Positions 17,711 to 26,444 of a stretch of DNA of 64,000 bases are shown here, one piece after another. The DNA lies in the NCBI GenBank assembly GCA_020072645.1, contig JAIQGK010000014.1, forward strand, positions 1 to 64,000, in the 5' to 3' direction. Source of the stretch: Terriglobia bacterium. Its GTDB lineage: Bacteria > Acidobacteriota > Terriglobia > Terriglobales > Acidobacteriaceae. A program made the translations under genes and the position numbers. The notes under the pieces were generated by a model. The model made no database searches and was not told the DNA's origin. It was given only the letters and a program-made list of their open reading frames with translations. The first letter of the stretch is position 1; each line of letters begins with the position of its first letter.

Positions 17711-17880
17711 AAAACAAAATCACCACGGAGACACGGAGAAGGCCAAAGAATCGGCAGGACGATGGCGCAATTTGAATCCTCGGCAACAACCAGCCGAGCG
17801 CCGGAAGTGAAAAGCAAAATCTCACCCCGGAGACGCGGAGGCACGGAGAAGGCCAAAGGATCCGACAGACGATTCTTGCA
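17711..17880. repeat. Two imperfect direct copies of a 'CACGGAGACACGGAGAAGGCC' spacer unit
   Basis: Copy 1 (17711-17769) and copy 2 (17810-17880) share AAAATC-CAC-GGAGAC-CGGA, GGAGAAGGCCAAAG and a following GACGAT block, with a short insertion in copy 2. They fill the 380-base spacer between the divergent exported-protein gene and lpxB; no separate gene was recognised there. The element belongs to the dispersed family noted elsewhere in the window. Confidence 0.7.
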
Positions 17881-17923
17881 GGGGCAGGGTTCCCTCGCGT
17901 ACGCTCTGGATTACAGAAAAAAC

Positions 17924-19075
17924 ATGAACTTCCTCCTCTCCGCCGGCGAAGCCTCAGGTGACACTTACGGCGCACAGCTCATCGACTCGCTGGGCCAACA
18001 AGTGCCCAGCTCGACTTTCTTTGGCATGGGCGGAGAAAAGATGCGAGCCTCCGGCGCGGAGATTCTGGTCCACGCCAATGAGGTTGCCGTTGTGGGGCTG
18101 GTTGAGGTGGTAAAACACCTGCCGGACATTCGGCGGCGGTTCAAGCATCTGGTGGCGGAAGCAGCACGGCGCAAGCCGGACGCCGCCATCCTGATCGACT
18201 TCCCTGATTTCAACCTGCGGCTGGCGCGCGAGCTGCATGGCCTGGGCATTCCGGTGTTTTATTTTGTGAGCCCGCAGATATGGGCATGGCGCACCGGACG
18301 CGTGCAGCAGATCAGGAAATATGTCCGCAAGATGATTGTGATCTTTCCTTTTGAGCAGGAGTTTTATGCGCGGCACGGGGTTGAGGTCAGTTATGTGGGG
18401 CATCCGCTGGCGTATGTGCCGCAACCGCAGATTTCGCGGGAGGAGTTTGCGGAAAGGCATGACCTTGATCCGAAGAAACAATGGATTGCTCTCTTACCCG
18501 GCAGCCGCAAGAAAGAATTGGCTTTCAACATTGAAAGAATGCTTTTTGCCGCGGAAGGCTTACAGACTGAAGTTGGTGGCTTTGAATTTATCCTGCCAGT
18601 GGCTTCGACCCTGAATAAAGAATGGCTTCTGCAAAGGCTTTATCGTGATTGGGCCGCGCCGATCAGGATCACCCTTACAGACAACGCCCCCGCCACGCTG
18701 ATGCACGCCCGGGCGGCCGTGGTCGCGAGCGGAACTGCCACGGTGGAAGCCGCGCTTTCTGGAACGCCGTTTATTGTCGTCTACAGGCTGGCGCCGCTTA
18801 CCTGGCTGCTGGGACGAAGGCTGGTAAAGCTGGACACGTTCGCCATGCCGAACCTGATCGCCGGGAAGAAGATCGTTCCGGAGCTGATCCAGAAAGACTT
18901 TACCGCACAAAACGTTTTGCGTGAACTGAATGCCATCATCCCGGACGGGCCCGCGCGGCAGCAGATGGAGGCTGACCTGAAAATGGTGCAACAGCGGCTT
19001 CGCGACAGCCAGCATACGGAATCGCCAGCGCAACGCGCGGCACGGGAGATACTGGGAACGCTGGCAACGGCGTAA
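17924..19075 (+). CDS. lpxB: Lipid-A-disaccharide synthase
   Basis: 383 residues from ATG 17924 (MNFLLSAGEASGDTYGAQLI, the canonical LpxB start; the frame is open upstream through the repeats but not coding-like). This GT-B enzyme joins UDP-2,3-diacylglucosamine to lipid X to form the lipid A disaccharide at the inner membrane. Family blocks visible: FGMGGEKMRASG, ILIDFPDFNLRLARE, VSPQIWAWRTGRV, VGHPL, LLPGSRKKEL and, near the end, VASGTATVEAALSGTPFIVV. It shows that the host makes lipopolysaccharide. No other lpx gene is adjacent. Confidence 0.96.
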   Translation: MNFLLSAGEASGDTYGAQLIDSLGQQVPSSTFFGMGGEKMRASGAEILVHANEVAVVGLVEVVKHLPDIRRRFKHLVAEAARRKPDAAILIDFPDFNLRLARELHGLGIPVFYFVSPQIWAWRTGRVQQIRKYVRKMIVIFPFEQEFYARHGVEVSYVGHPLAYVPQPQISREEFAERHDLDPKKQWIALLPGSRKKELAFNIERMLFAAEGLQTEVGGFEFILPVASTLNKEWLLQRLYRDWAAPIRITLTDNAPATLMHARAAVVASGTATVEAALSGTPFIVVYRLAPLTWLLGRRLVKLDTFAMPNLIAGKKIVPELIQKDFTAQNVLRELNAIIPDGPARQQMEADLKMVQQRLRDSQHTESPAQRAAREILGTLATA

Positions 19076-19230
19076 AAATCGCCATGCAAGCCGATGCGGA
19101 AAGCCACGCTGAAGCCTCTTTCGTCCGGAGAGAAGCTCTGTTCCTGTATGCTTCCATTGGTATTAAGGCAGCTTTTCTGGGAGAATTTACATCTAACCTG
19201 AGTAGCTTTCAGCACTTTTTGGAGAAATAC

Positions 19231-21207
19231 ATGCAAATCGCACGACGACCCCTGCGACGTGCCTTACTGTTTATTGGCCTGATCGCGTCTTTCTGCCTGC
19301 CCGCGCTTGCGGCTGACCGCTCACGCGTGAAGGCTGAAGATTACGTGATTGACGCAGAGATCGTGCCCAAGACCCACCGCCTTACGGCGCGCGCCAAGGT
19401 GAAATTCATGGCGCTGGAAGACGTCAACTTTGCCAGCTTTGACCTGCACAACGGCCTGCGCGTGACCAAGGTGCTGGACGACAAAGGCAAGCCCCTGACA
19501 GCCGAGCGCGTTACCCAGGAAAATGCTGTCCGCATCAGCTTTCCTAACACTTTGACGAAGGGCAGCAGCACAACGCTCACTTTCGATTATGAAGGCGCGC
19601 TGGCCAATGCCGATGACAGTCCTGTGGAAGGGCTCAAGCTGGCCTATATCGGCGAAGACGCCATCTATCTTCTTTATCCCGGACGCTGGTTCCCGGTTAC
19701 GAATTACGGCATCGATCGTTTTACCGCCACCATTAACGTGACGGCCCCGGCGGGAACTACCGTGATTGGCAGCGGCGGCGCAAGCGCGGCCAAGCCCGCG
19801 GCGGGCAGCAAAACCGTGACTACGTTTACCTGGGACAAGCCCAGCTTTCCCGGGACAATTGTGGCCGGCAATTTTCAAGAAGCTTCTGTCGGCAGCGTAA
19901 AAGTTTATTTTGGCGCCAACAAAAAGCAGTTTGCCTCCGCTTATGGCGATACCGCCAATAAGGAGCTGGAATACTTCACGTCGTTGTATGGTCCCGCGCC
20001 GGGCGGCGGAACGCTGAAGCTGGTTGAGTTGCCCGATGACACCGTGCCCATGTGGTGGGCGCCGGAAATCGCGGCCCTGGCCACGCGCGACATCAGCGAA
20101 AAAACCAATTACCGCCTGCTGGCCGACGCCATTGGACATCAATGGTGGGGCTCTACCGTTAGCCCGGCGAGCAAAGACGACTGGTGGCTGGTGGATGGCG
20201 GCGCGCGCGACTCCGAGATGCGCTACGTGCAAAGCACCGCCGGACAGCAGGCTTTTGAAGACGCGTCACGCGATATGGCCGTGGGCGCGCTGGCCTATGA
20301 CACAACACCTCTGGGTAGCATCGGCAAGCTGGATACGTTCTCTCCGCAGTTCCAGGCGCTGGTTACCGACAAAGGCGGCATGATCTTCCACATGCTGCGC
20401 TGGGTCATCGGCGATGCGGCGTTCGATAAAACGGTAAAAGATTTTATGACGCAGTACGCCGGGAAGCCCGCTTCGGTGGCCGACTTTGAGGCCATCGCGG
20501 AAAAGAATCACGGCGACAAGCTCACCGCGTTCTTTGCGCAGTGGGTTGACGGCACCGGCGCGCCTGAATTCAAGATGAAATACACCGTCTATCGCGTGAA
20601 GAAAGGCTTCCGCGTTGTCGGGGAAATTACGCAGGACCTTGATCTGTTCCGCATGCCGCTGGAATTAAAGGTCGATACGGACGGACAGACCGAGATGAAG
20701 CGCATTGAGGTGGTGGGGACGGATTCCGCTTTCTCCATTGAGACGTTCGGCAAGCCGCGCCGACTGGTGCTCGATCCCAATAACTGGGTGCTCAAGAACT
20801 CCCCTGATCTGCGCGTGCGCGTCGCTATCCGCCGCGGACAGGAACTGACCGCGCAGGGCAATCTTTCTGAAGCACTCACCGAGTTGAACAAGGCGCTGGA
20901 CGTAAACAAAAACAGTTCGCTGGCGCATTATCGCATTGCCGATATTTTCTTTGCGCAGCGCAACTACCAGTCGGCGGCCAATGAATTTCGTGAAGCGCTC
21001 AATGGTGACGGCGATCCTCGCTGGACTGAGGTCTGGAGCCACATCATGCTGGGCAAAATTTTTGACACCACCGGCCAGCGTGAGCGCGCCGTGAATGAAT
21101 ATCGCCAGGCCATTCAGACCGGGGATCCCACGCAGGGCGCTCTGGACGAAGCGCGGAAGTATCTGGAAAAACCGTACGAGCGTGAACGCCGGCCGAACGG
21201 GAGCTAG
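19231..21207 (+). CDS. M1-family aminopeptidase homologue lacking zinc-site residues, with C-terminal TPRs
   Basis: 658 residues from ATG 19231 (GGAGAAATAC upstream; signal peptide RRALLFIGLIASFCLPALAA). The fold follows M1 peptidases: N-terminal beta domain, then the thermolysin-like domain with GHQWWGSTVSPASKDDWWLV. The expected HExxH is D299-A-I-G-H303, so the first zinc histidine and catalytic glutamate are missing. The third ligand, normally glutamate 19 residues after the second histidine, is Asp322, and no GAMEN motif is present (MWWAPEIAAL instead). Residues about 545-650 form TPR repeats (ELTAQGNLSEALTELNKALD). It is therefore probably a non-catalytic periplasmic scaffold or binding protein (inference). 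Confidence 0.82.
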   Translation: MQIARRPLRRALLFIGLIASFCLPALAADRSRVKAEDYVIDAEIVPKTHRLTARAKVKFMALEDVNFASFDLHNGLRVTKVLDDKGKPLTAERVTQENAVRISFPNTLTKGSSTTLTFDYEGALANADDSPVEGLKLAYIGEDAIYLLYPGRWFPVTNYGIDRFTATINVTAPAGTTVIGSGGASAAKPAAGSKTVTTFTWDKPSFPGTIVAGNFQEASVGSVKVYFGANKKQFASAYGDTANKELEYFTSLYGPAPGGGTLKLVELPDDTVPMWWAPEIAALATRDISEKTNYRLLADAIGHQWWGSTVSPASKDDWWLVDGGARDSEMRYVQSTAGQQAFEDASRDMAVGALAYDTTPLGSIGKLDTFSPQFQALVTDKGGMIFHMLRWVIGDAAFDKTVKDFMTQYAGKPASVADFEAIAEKNHGDKLTAFFAQWVDGTGAPEFKMKYTVYRVKKGFRVVGEITQDLDLFRMPLELKVDTDGQTEMKRIEVVGTDSAFSIETFGKPRRLVLDPNNWVLKNSPDLRVRVAIRRGQELTAQGNLSEALTELNKALDVNKNSSLAHYRIADIFFAQRNYQSAANEFREALNGDGDPRWTEVWSHIMLGKIFDTTGQRERAVNEYRQAIQTGDPTQGALDEARKYLEKPYERERRPNGS

Positions 21208-21606
21208 AAGCCTCTTTACCACAGAGGACACAGAGGCAGGTCAGGCTACTCTGTGTATCTCCGTGCCCCCCGATTAAGACTGCGTTTCCAATTCAGCGAT
21301 TTTGGAAATGCCCTGTTCCCTTCTCTTCTCTGTGTTGCAAAACTTTTCTCACGCGCCTCAGTATCTCAGTCGATGTCACGCTAATGGGTTACTTGTCATG
21401 CATGCTTCGTCGAATGGTCTACGCCGTCCGGACAGTACAAAAATGTCGTCGCGAATTGACTCGCTTGGCGAATATGGAAACAGAGCGACTGCCCGAAGGT
21501 AACCACGCGCGAGCTATTTCTGGAAATTCCTGACACTCTACTGGTTCAGCAGCTGTATCCAGCCTTGGCTCAGCTTCACAACCCCGTAAGGAGCAGTACA
21601 CAATCA
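21208..21606. other. Spacer with repeat remnants, no recognised gene
   Basis: About 400 bases. The first 60 (near 21217-21275) carry a degenerate copy of the dispersed element (ACCACAGAGGACACAGAGGCA and, inverted, CTCTGTGTATCTCCGTGCC). The remainder shows no protein-like frame. AAGGAG near 21585-21594 is the probable ribosome binding region of the next gene, at a slightly long distance. Confidence 0.45.
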
Positions 21607-23139
21607 ATGATGTTCAGCAATATGTTTATGTTTCGACGCCTCGCACTGCTGAGTGCGCTGGCGCTCGGCCTGATCGCGGCCCCGCATGTAGCACAGGCGC
21701 AGCAAGCCTCCATCGTCGGCTCACCCAGCAATTTTGATGCGGCCAACAATGAAGGCCAGGACGCCAATGGATTTGAAATCCAGATTGAAGGTATTCAGCC
21801 GGCGGACCTCGGTCCGTCCTGGCCCGGCAACAAATACGGAGCACCGGAAGTTGTGCCTTACGCCACTGGCGTTTATGTCCGTTACAAGAGCGCGTGGGAC
21901 CCGTTCATGCAGCTCTTCACCTCTACCACCGTGCCCAAAACTCCCGGCGTGCCGTTTGCCGGGACCTGCTACCAGTGGAACACTGCCTATCTGAATGCAG
22001 GCTGTGACCATTTTGGTGTGCGTCCGTTATATACAGCCACTGGCTACACGATCGTCGGCTATCGCTGGCTGTTTGCTGATCCGGTAAATCCCGGCCAGCT
22101 AGTTCCCTCGCCCAACAACATCTTTGTTCCGACACCTGTCTACTCGTGGGTGCCGCCCGCGGTTGTCGGCGCACCGCCTGTTCTGATGGCTGAAATCCAG
22201 ACGCCTCCGCCTCCGCCGCCTCTCCCAGCCGCGCTTCCGCAATTCGGCGACGCGACATGGATGAAGGTCTATAAGACCGAGATGACGCGCGAAGTCGCGC
22301 TCGATGAACTCACCAGTGACAATCCGATCGTACCGCAGGACATAACGCAGATTGAAACCGACTGGGTCCTGATGCAACCCGCGCCGCCGCCGGATGGCAA
22401 CCATCGCCAGCGCAACCGCCAGGTCAATCAAGGAGGAGTCGATAGCGGCACGCGTTCTGTGATTCGCCGCTATGAAACCTACGCTTACACTGGCGCCTAC
22501 GATCCTGCGACCCATGAAGTGCAGTGTGCCGATGGCGGCCTGTGCAATTCGCCGCAACCCGGCGAATTGGGTGACATGATCAATGCACAAATGGCGGCCG
22601 CCAATGTGTCTGTTCCCGGCGTGTCCGTGACCATAGCGGGCACGGGAAAAGTTGAATCCGCGGACAAGGTAATTAGCTGCGGCAACAAATGCTCTTCCAC
22701 CAATTCCCTGGGCGCTGTGGTTACCTTGACCGCAACGCCGGCCAGCAACAACACATTCTCCGGCTGGACCGGCGCATGCACAGGTACGGCAACTACATGT
22801 GCCATCACCGTGAGTGACGCAATGGCCATAACTGCAACGTTTGTGCCGAGCCCGGCCACGGGCGGTGGTGGCGGCGGCTCCACAACGCAGTTCACGCTTT
22901 CAGTGGGCCTCAGTAATCCCGGCAAGGTCTCTGCCACCCCGGCTGGAATTGATCGCGTGCTCGATTGCGGCAGCGCCTGCTCGGCAAAGTTCGATCAGGG
23001 AACCGTGGTTACCTTGACCGCAATTCCGCCGGCCGGAAAGACATTCGCCAATTGGGGCGGGGCTTGCAGTGGCGCCGAGCCGATCTGCACTCTGACGATC
23101 GGCGGCAATACATCAGTCAAGGCAAACTTCAACAAATAG
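21607..23139 (+). CDS. Large secreted protein with two InlB-type C-terminal repeats
   Basis: 510 residues from ATG 21607 with a signal peptide (RLALLSALALGLIAAPHVAQA). The N-terminal 200 residues are an unrecognised, Tyr/Pro-rich domain containing paired cysteines; a PPPPPPLP linker follows near 200. The C-terminus holds two divergent InlB B-repeats, each with CG-xx-C, VVTLTA and GWTGACTG or NWGGACSG plus a closing cysteine (about residues 345-415 and 435-508), joined by a glycine-rich hinge (GGGGGG). Such repeats are usual in surface proteins and adhesins. The cysteines suggest disulfides in the periplasm or outside the cell. Function unknown. Confidence 0.72.
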   Translation: MMFSNMFMFRRLALLSALALGLIAAPHVAQAQQASIVGSPSNFDAANNEGQDANGFEIQIEGIQPADLGPSWPGNKYGAPEVVPYATGVYVRYKSAWDPFMQLFTSTTVPKTPGVPFAGTCYQWNTAYLNAGCDHFGVRPLYTATGYTIVGYRWLFADPVNPGQLVPSPNNIFVPTPVYSWVPPAVVGAPPVLMAEIQTPPPPPPLPAALPQFGDATWMKVYKTEMTREVALDELTSDNPIVPQDITQIETDWVLMQPAPPPDGNHRQRNRQVNQGGVDSGTRSVIRRYETYAYTGAYDPATHEVQCADGGLCNSPQPGELGDMINAQMAAANVSVPGVSVTIAGTGKVESADKVISCGNKCSSTNSLGAVVTLTATPASNNTFSGWTGACTGTATTCAITVSDAMAITATFVPSPATGGGGGGSTTQFTLSVGLSNPGKVSATPAGIDRVLDCGSACSAKFDQGTVVTLTAIPPAGKTFANWGGACSGAEPICTLTIGGNTSVKANFNK

Positions 23140-23158
23140 GCGTTAACACGCATAATCA

Positions 23159-23186
23159 GAGGCGGAGTTACTTGTGGCTCCGCCTC
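23159..23186. terminator. Hairpin after the InlB-repeat gene
   Basis: GAGGCGGAG and CTCCGCCTC pair as a perfect 9-base stem with a 10-base loop, 20 bases after the stop codon and before the convergent cytochrome gene. No long T-run follows on the plus strand, so it may act as a weak or bidirectional terminator. Confidence 0.55.
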
Positions 23187-23303
23187 CACTGTTCGCTTCC
23201 TCCATGTTTTAAAAGCTTTTCTCCGCGTTCCCGCGGTGAAATATTTGGCTTTCTTTTTTCCCTGATGTATTTAGGGCTTCTTCGTGTTTCTGTGATGAGT
23301 CGT

Positions 23304-23696
23304 TTATTGCAGGCTTTTCAGGAAAGCCACAATCTGCCAGCGCTGTTGTTCCGGCAATCTCGACCAGGATGGCATTCCGTTTTTCATGCTGCCGTTCTTC
23401 AGCAGCCACTCCAGTTCGCCATCAGTCGCGCTGCGCACTTGCTCCGAGTGCAGGTTGGGATATTTTTTAGTTCCCAGAGCTTCGCTGCCATGGCAGGTAG
23501 AACAGTTTTGCCGGAAGAGCTTCGCGCCTGCGGCCACTGCGTCGGGTCGCCCTGCAAATGGATTCTCGCGCATGCGTTGCTTGTCCGGCACTCTGGTTAA
23601 CCACACACCATCACCGGCTTCGGCATAAAGAAACAGCGATCCCAGAAGGGCGATGAAACTAATGAACAGGAAAAGTCTTTTAGCGCTCATCTTCAT
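23304..23696 (-). CDS. Exported class I cytochrome c
   Basis: 130 residues: signal peptide (RLFLFISFIALLGSLFLYAEA), then a single haem site CSTCH near 65-69 and a likely axial methionine in SMKNGMPSWS near 107, followed by the usual final helix QQRWQIVAFLKSLQ. This is the small monohaem cytochrome/c553 fold that moves electrons in the periplasm. Its start overlaps the stop of the upstream beta-barrel gene by four bases (ATGA), so both are translated from one message. No oxidase or reductase partner is adjacent. Confidence 0.88.
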   Translation of the reverse strand: MKMSAKRLFLFISFIALLGSLFLYAEAGDGVWLTRVPDKQRMRENPFAGRPDAVAAGAKLFRQNCSTCHGSEALGTKKYPNLHSEQVRSATDGELEWLLKNGSMKNGMPSWSRLPEQQRWQIVAFLKSLQ

Positions 23697-24592
23697 TTCC
23701 GCCTCAGCCGTGAAACAAACTGGTTAATTTCATAAGCCACGCCAAAGCGCAGCAGGAAGCCGTGGCTGTTGCTATTCAGTCCGGCTGCAGGAGAAATGCT
23801 GAACGTCGGACCGCTGGGCATGTGAAACGCCAGCGTTGGAGCCAGATAATGCGATGTATCGTGCAGGCCAAAGCTGTAGCGGTCGCCCAGGCCGCCGTAA
23901 AGTTCCGCGCCCAGGGCAAAATTCTCGCGGCAGAAGCGGCATTCGTTGGCGCTGGCCGCCAGCGCCAGAGGACGGCTCACGGCCACCGCATAGCCAAACT
24001 CCCACGGCTCGCCGGCAATGTTCTTTTCCGCGATAATGTTCTCGGCAACATTCCAGCCTTTGAAGTTGCTGCTCAGGATTAGCTTCAGCTCAACCTCGCG
24101 CTCCTTCTCGCTGCGGTCATTGCGCCCCAGGAAATCCGCGATGCCGTCATGTCCCACTACTTCCAGCAGTGCTTTGTCCGCGCTGTTGATGTCCTCAAAC
24201 TCCGCATAGAGCACAGGGTTGATCCAGTGCTCCTGCAAAAGCGGACGGAAGCGGTTCTCAAAGCGGAAGCCGGTAAACACGCTGCTCTCATTGGCCGTGG
24301 TTTGCGAATCCAGATAAAGCTCTGACGTCCACCAGGTTTTTACGCCATATTCCATCTCAATGGCATTTCCCCAAAACGCATTGCCCGCTTGCGGGAATCC
24401 AGTCACGGACTTGGTGGCGAACTCGAGGTTCCCTGGCTCCTCCATGTGGTGTGTGTAAGTGACAAAATAATTTTCCTGCGCGCAGACTGTGCGCGGCGTC
24501 AATAATGGCGACGCCAGCAATAGCAGCAGGGCGAAAGCTTTTAAACGTCTAGACGACACGGATCGTTCTCTCCCAATCTCCCGGAAATCCAT
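23693..24592 (-). CDS. Predicted outer-membrane beta-barrel protein
   Basis: 299 residues if ATG 24592 is used (MDFREIGRERS...); an ATG at 24628 would add residues encoded by a palindrome and is less likely. A hydrophobic stretch LKAFALLLLLASPLLT and TVCAQ cleavage region form a signal peptide. The remainder alternates polar and hydrophobic residues in strands rich in aromatic amino acids, ending RFGVAYEINQFVSRLRRK, consistent with an outer-membrane barrel. Unpaired CRFC motif near 225 could bind metal or haem. Translationally coupled to the cytochrome c gene, hinting at a shared extracytoplasmic redox or metal role (inference). Confidence 0.6.
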   Translation of the reverse strand: MDFREIGRERSVSSRRLKAFALLLLLASPLLTPRTVCAQENYFVTYTHHMEEPGNLEFATKSVTGFPQAGNAFWGNAIEMEYGVKTWWTSELYLDSQTTANESSVFTGFRFENRFRPLLQEHWINPVLYAEFEDINSADKALLEVVGHDGIADFLGRNDRSEKEREVELKLILSSNFKGWNVAENIIAEKNIAGEPWEFGYAVAVSRPLALAASANECRFCRENFALGAELYGGLGDRYSFGLHDTSHYLAPTLAFHMPSGPTFSISPAAGLNSNSHGFLLRFGVAYEINQFVSRLRRK

Positions 24593-24600
24593 TTTGAAAA

Positions 24601-24621
24601 TGAAATTGAATTTCAATTTCA
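24601..24621. promoter_or_regulatory. 21-base palindrome, probable operator of the barrel-cytochrome pair
   Basis: TGAAATTGAA-T-TTCAATTTCA has perfect 10-base arms around one central base and lies nine bases upstream of ATG 24592. Its size and AT-rich symmetric arms fit a TetR- or MarR-type repressor site, and it would overlap the ribosome binding region. The cognate regulator is not in the window. Confidence 0.6.
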
Positions 24622-24709
24622 AAATCATGAAATAGCAGTCTAAAACAGGCCGAATTTGAGGTCAATGACATGGATCACACAAATTTTGGGAGCACTTCCA
24701 GAATTGGGA

Positions 24710-24731
24710 AAGCCCCGCTGATGCGGGGCTT
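24710..24731 (-). terminator. Hairpin after the 353-residue membrane protein gene
   Basis: AAGCCCCGC and GCGGGGCTT form a perfect 9-base stem with a TGAT/ATCA loop, 35 bases past the minus-strand stop at 24766. The following minus-strand sequence is TTTCCC, a short T-run. Confidence 0.6.
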
Positions 24732-24765
24732 GAACATGCAAGTAACTCTATGTGGATAAAGTAGT

Positions 24766-25827
24766 TTACTGCCCTGGCGCGGCAGTTGCGGCAGACTTGT
24801 TATTGTGCTGCTGATAGCGCGTATCCACCACCGCAATCACGCCCGCAGGATCTTTTTGCCATGCTTTTTCCATGTCCTTGGTGAAGCCGAAAAGAACCCA
24901 CGGCAATCGCGCCGCCAGGTCCGCCAGCATTTCATTCACGGCTTTTTCTTTCATCTGCTCTTCAATCCGCTGGCGATGGCGACCCACCAGCACCACGGAA
25001 TATGTCTTTCCCGTGGGAATGAAGTTGACGGAATGTTTGGTCACCTTCTTATAGATCCACACCAGGTCGCCGACCGGTGACACCCATGTGCTGAATGTTT
25101 TGCGCCGGACCATCCATTGCTGCGCGATCTGAAGCTTACCGTATGTGCGAATCATGGCCGGCTGCAGCTCGGCCTCAATCTGCTGTGAAAGCTGCTCGGC
25201 ATTGCCATACACCGCAAGGTGCTTCCACACGGGAGAGAGCTGTATTTCCGCGATGCGGCGCATCGCCTTGAGGCAGTTCCACAGCGCCAGAGCAAGCAGC
25301 GGCAGTCCAATCATAAGCATGGTATAGCCATTGCTTCGATAATCAACGGCGTTGAGCGTAAATGGCAGGACTTCACTAGCAAGGCCAGCGTCTTCTGTCG
25401 CCAGCGGACGCAGCAAGTCCTCTTTCACTTGCTCGCTTGTGGCCACCAGTTCGCCGGAATATTCAAGTTTTTCTTTCCCCGGGTCAGCCTTCACCAGCAG
25501 GATCTTGTCGCCCACGCGCAGGAGAATGTATTCGTCTTTGATTTCTGTGGAGACAACGCGGTTTCCCTCCATGTGGTTGACGACGTCGCGATATTCCGTG
25601 TTGAAAGATTTTGTGCCGCTGACCGAAACAAAGTTACGCCAACGTTGGTCCGGTGACGTAAGCGCAGCCAACTCTGCGCCTGAAATCGATTGGCAGCCCA
25701 GCACAAAGTTGGCGCAATAACGGTAGTTGCCCGCAACAACCAAAATGATGATGGCTAATATTCCGCCATTCACCAGAAGCAGATTTCGGTTCGCTCTGCG
25801 CGCCTCATTTTCCACCCACAATGCCAT
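24766..25827 (-). CDS. Two-span membrane protein, unknown
   Basis: 353 residues. Membrane segments lie at about 18-36 (LLVNGGILAIIILVVAG) and 170-186 (YTMLMIGLPLLALALW), with a roughly 130-residue domain between them carrying one CANFVLGC cysteine pair. The 165-residue C-terminal domain (KHLAVYGNAEQLSQQIEAEL, GDLVWIYKKVTKHSVNFIPT) looks soluble and probably cytoplasmic. I know uncharacterised families with this layout but no function. Single gene with its own terminator. Confidence 0.65.
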   Translation of the reverse strand: MALWVENEARRANRNLLLVNGGILAIIILVVAGNYRYCANFVLGCQSISGAELAALTSPDQRWRNFVSVSGTKSFNTEYRDVVNHMEGNRVVSTEIKDEYILLRVGDKILLVKADPGKEKLEYSGELVATSEQVKEDLLRPLATEDAGLASEVLPFTLNAVDYRSNGYTMLMIGLPLLALALWNCLKAMRRIAEIQLSPVWKHLAVYGNAEQLSQQIEAELQPAMIRTYGKLQIAQQWMVRRKTFSTWVSPVGDLVWIYKKVTKHSVNFIPTGKTYSVVLVGRHRQRIEEQMKEKAVNEMLADLAARLPWVLFGFTKDMEKAWQKDPAGVIAVVDTRYQQHNNKSAATAAPGQ

Positions 25828-25940
25828 GTTGCATCCCCCAATGGGCTGAAGCTTATCACCGCTCTGTGATGATGCAATGACCCATAGGAGCTTGAACTAT
25901 TGCGGACGTTAAAGCATCCGGGCCTGTTTAAAATGTGGTC

Positions 25941-26351
25941 ATGGCAAAAGTGAAGCGGCCAAACCCGACGTTGGCCGAGATCCGCAGGACCAATATCCGT
26001 GACGCGATCATGAATATCCCGCGCGGCCATGTCTCAACCTATGGAGCAATTGCCCGGGCAGCCGGAATTCCCGGCGGTGCGCGGCTCGTCGTCCGCACAT
26101 TAGGCCAGTCGCACGGACTTCCCTGGCATCGCGTGGTGGCAGCCGGAGGCAGAATTGCGATCCCCGGAGAAGGCGGTCTGGATCAGCGCTTTCGACTGGA
26201 GATGGAAGGGGTGAAATTCAGCGGCAGGAAAGTGCGGATGGCGGAGTTTGAGTACAAGTTTTCACGGACCAGAACGACGAAGCAGAAGAAGAAATCGACC
26301 GGAGGAAGGCAAAAAACAGCCGCAAATCGACGCGAAAAACGCGAATCATAA
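25941..26351 (+). CDS. Alkyltransferase-like protein (MGMT/ATL family, Trp replacing Cys)
   Basis: 136 residues from ATG 25941; about 100 form the O6-alkylguanine-DNA alkyltransferase C-terminal domain: VSTYGAIARAAGIPGGARLV, GQSHGLPWHRVVAAGGRIA. The active-site PCHRV of true transferases is PWHRV, as in ATL proteins such as E. coli YbaZ, which cannot remove alkyl groups but bind O6-alkylguanine and recruit nucleotide excision repair. The arginine finger region (SHGLP side) is kept. A lysine-rich C-terminal tail of about 35 residues (TRTTKQKKKSTGGR...) is extra. Single gene; the following 90 bases are degenerate repeats. Confidence 0.85.
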   Translation: MAKVKRPNPTLAEIRRTNIRDAIMNIPRGHVSTYGAIARAAGIPGGARLVVRTLGQSHGLPWHRVVAAGGRIAIPGEGGLDQRFRLEMEGVKFSGRKVRMAEFEYKFSRTRTTKQKKKSTGGRQKTAANRREKRES

Positions 26352-26444
26352 CTTAGTTCTTCATTCGTGTTTGTTCGCGAAATTCGCGGCTACGCTTCCT
26401 AATCTGCGTCCATCAGCGGAAATCTGCGGCGTAAGGCAACGTTC

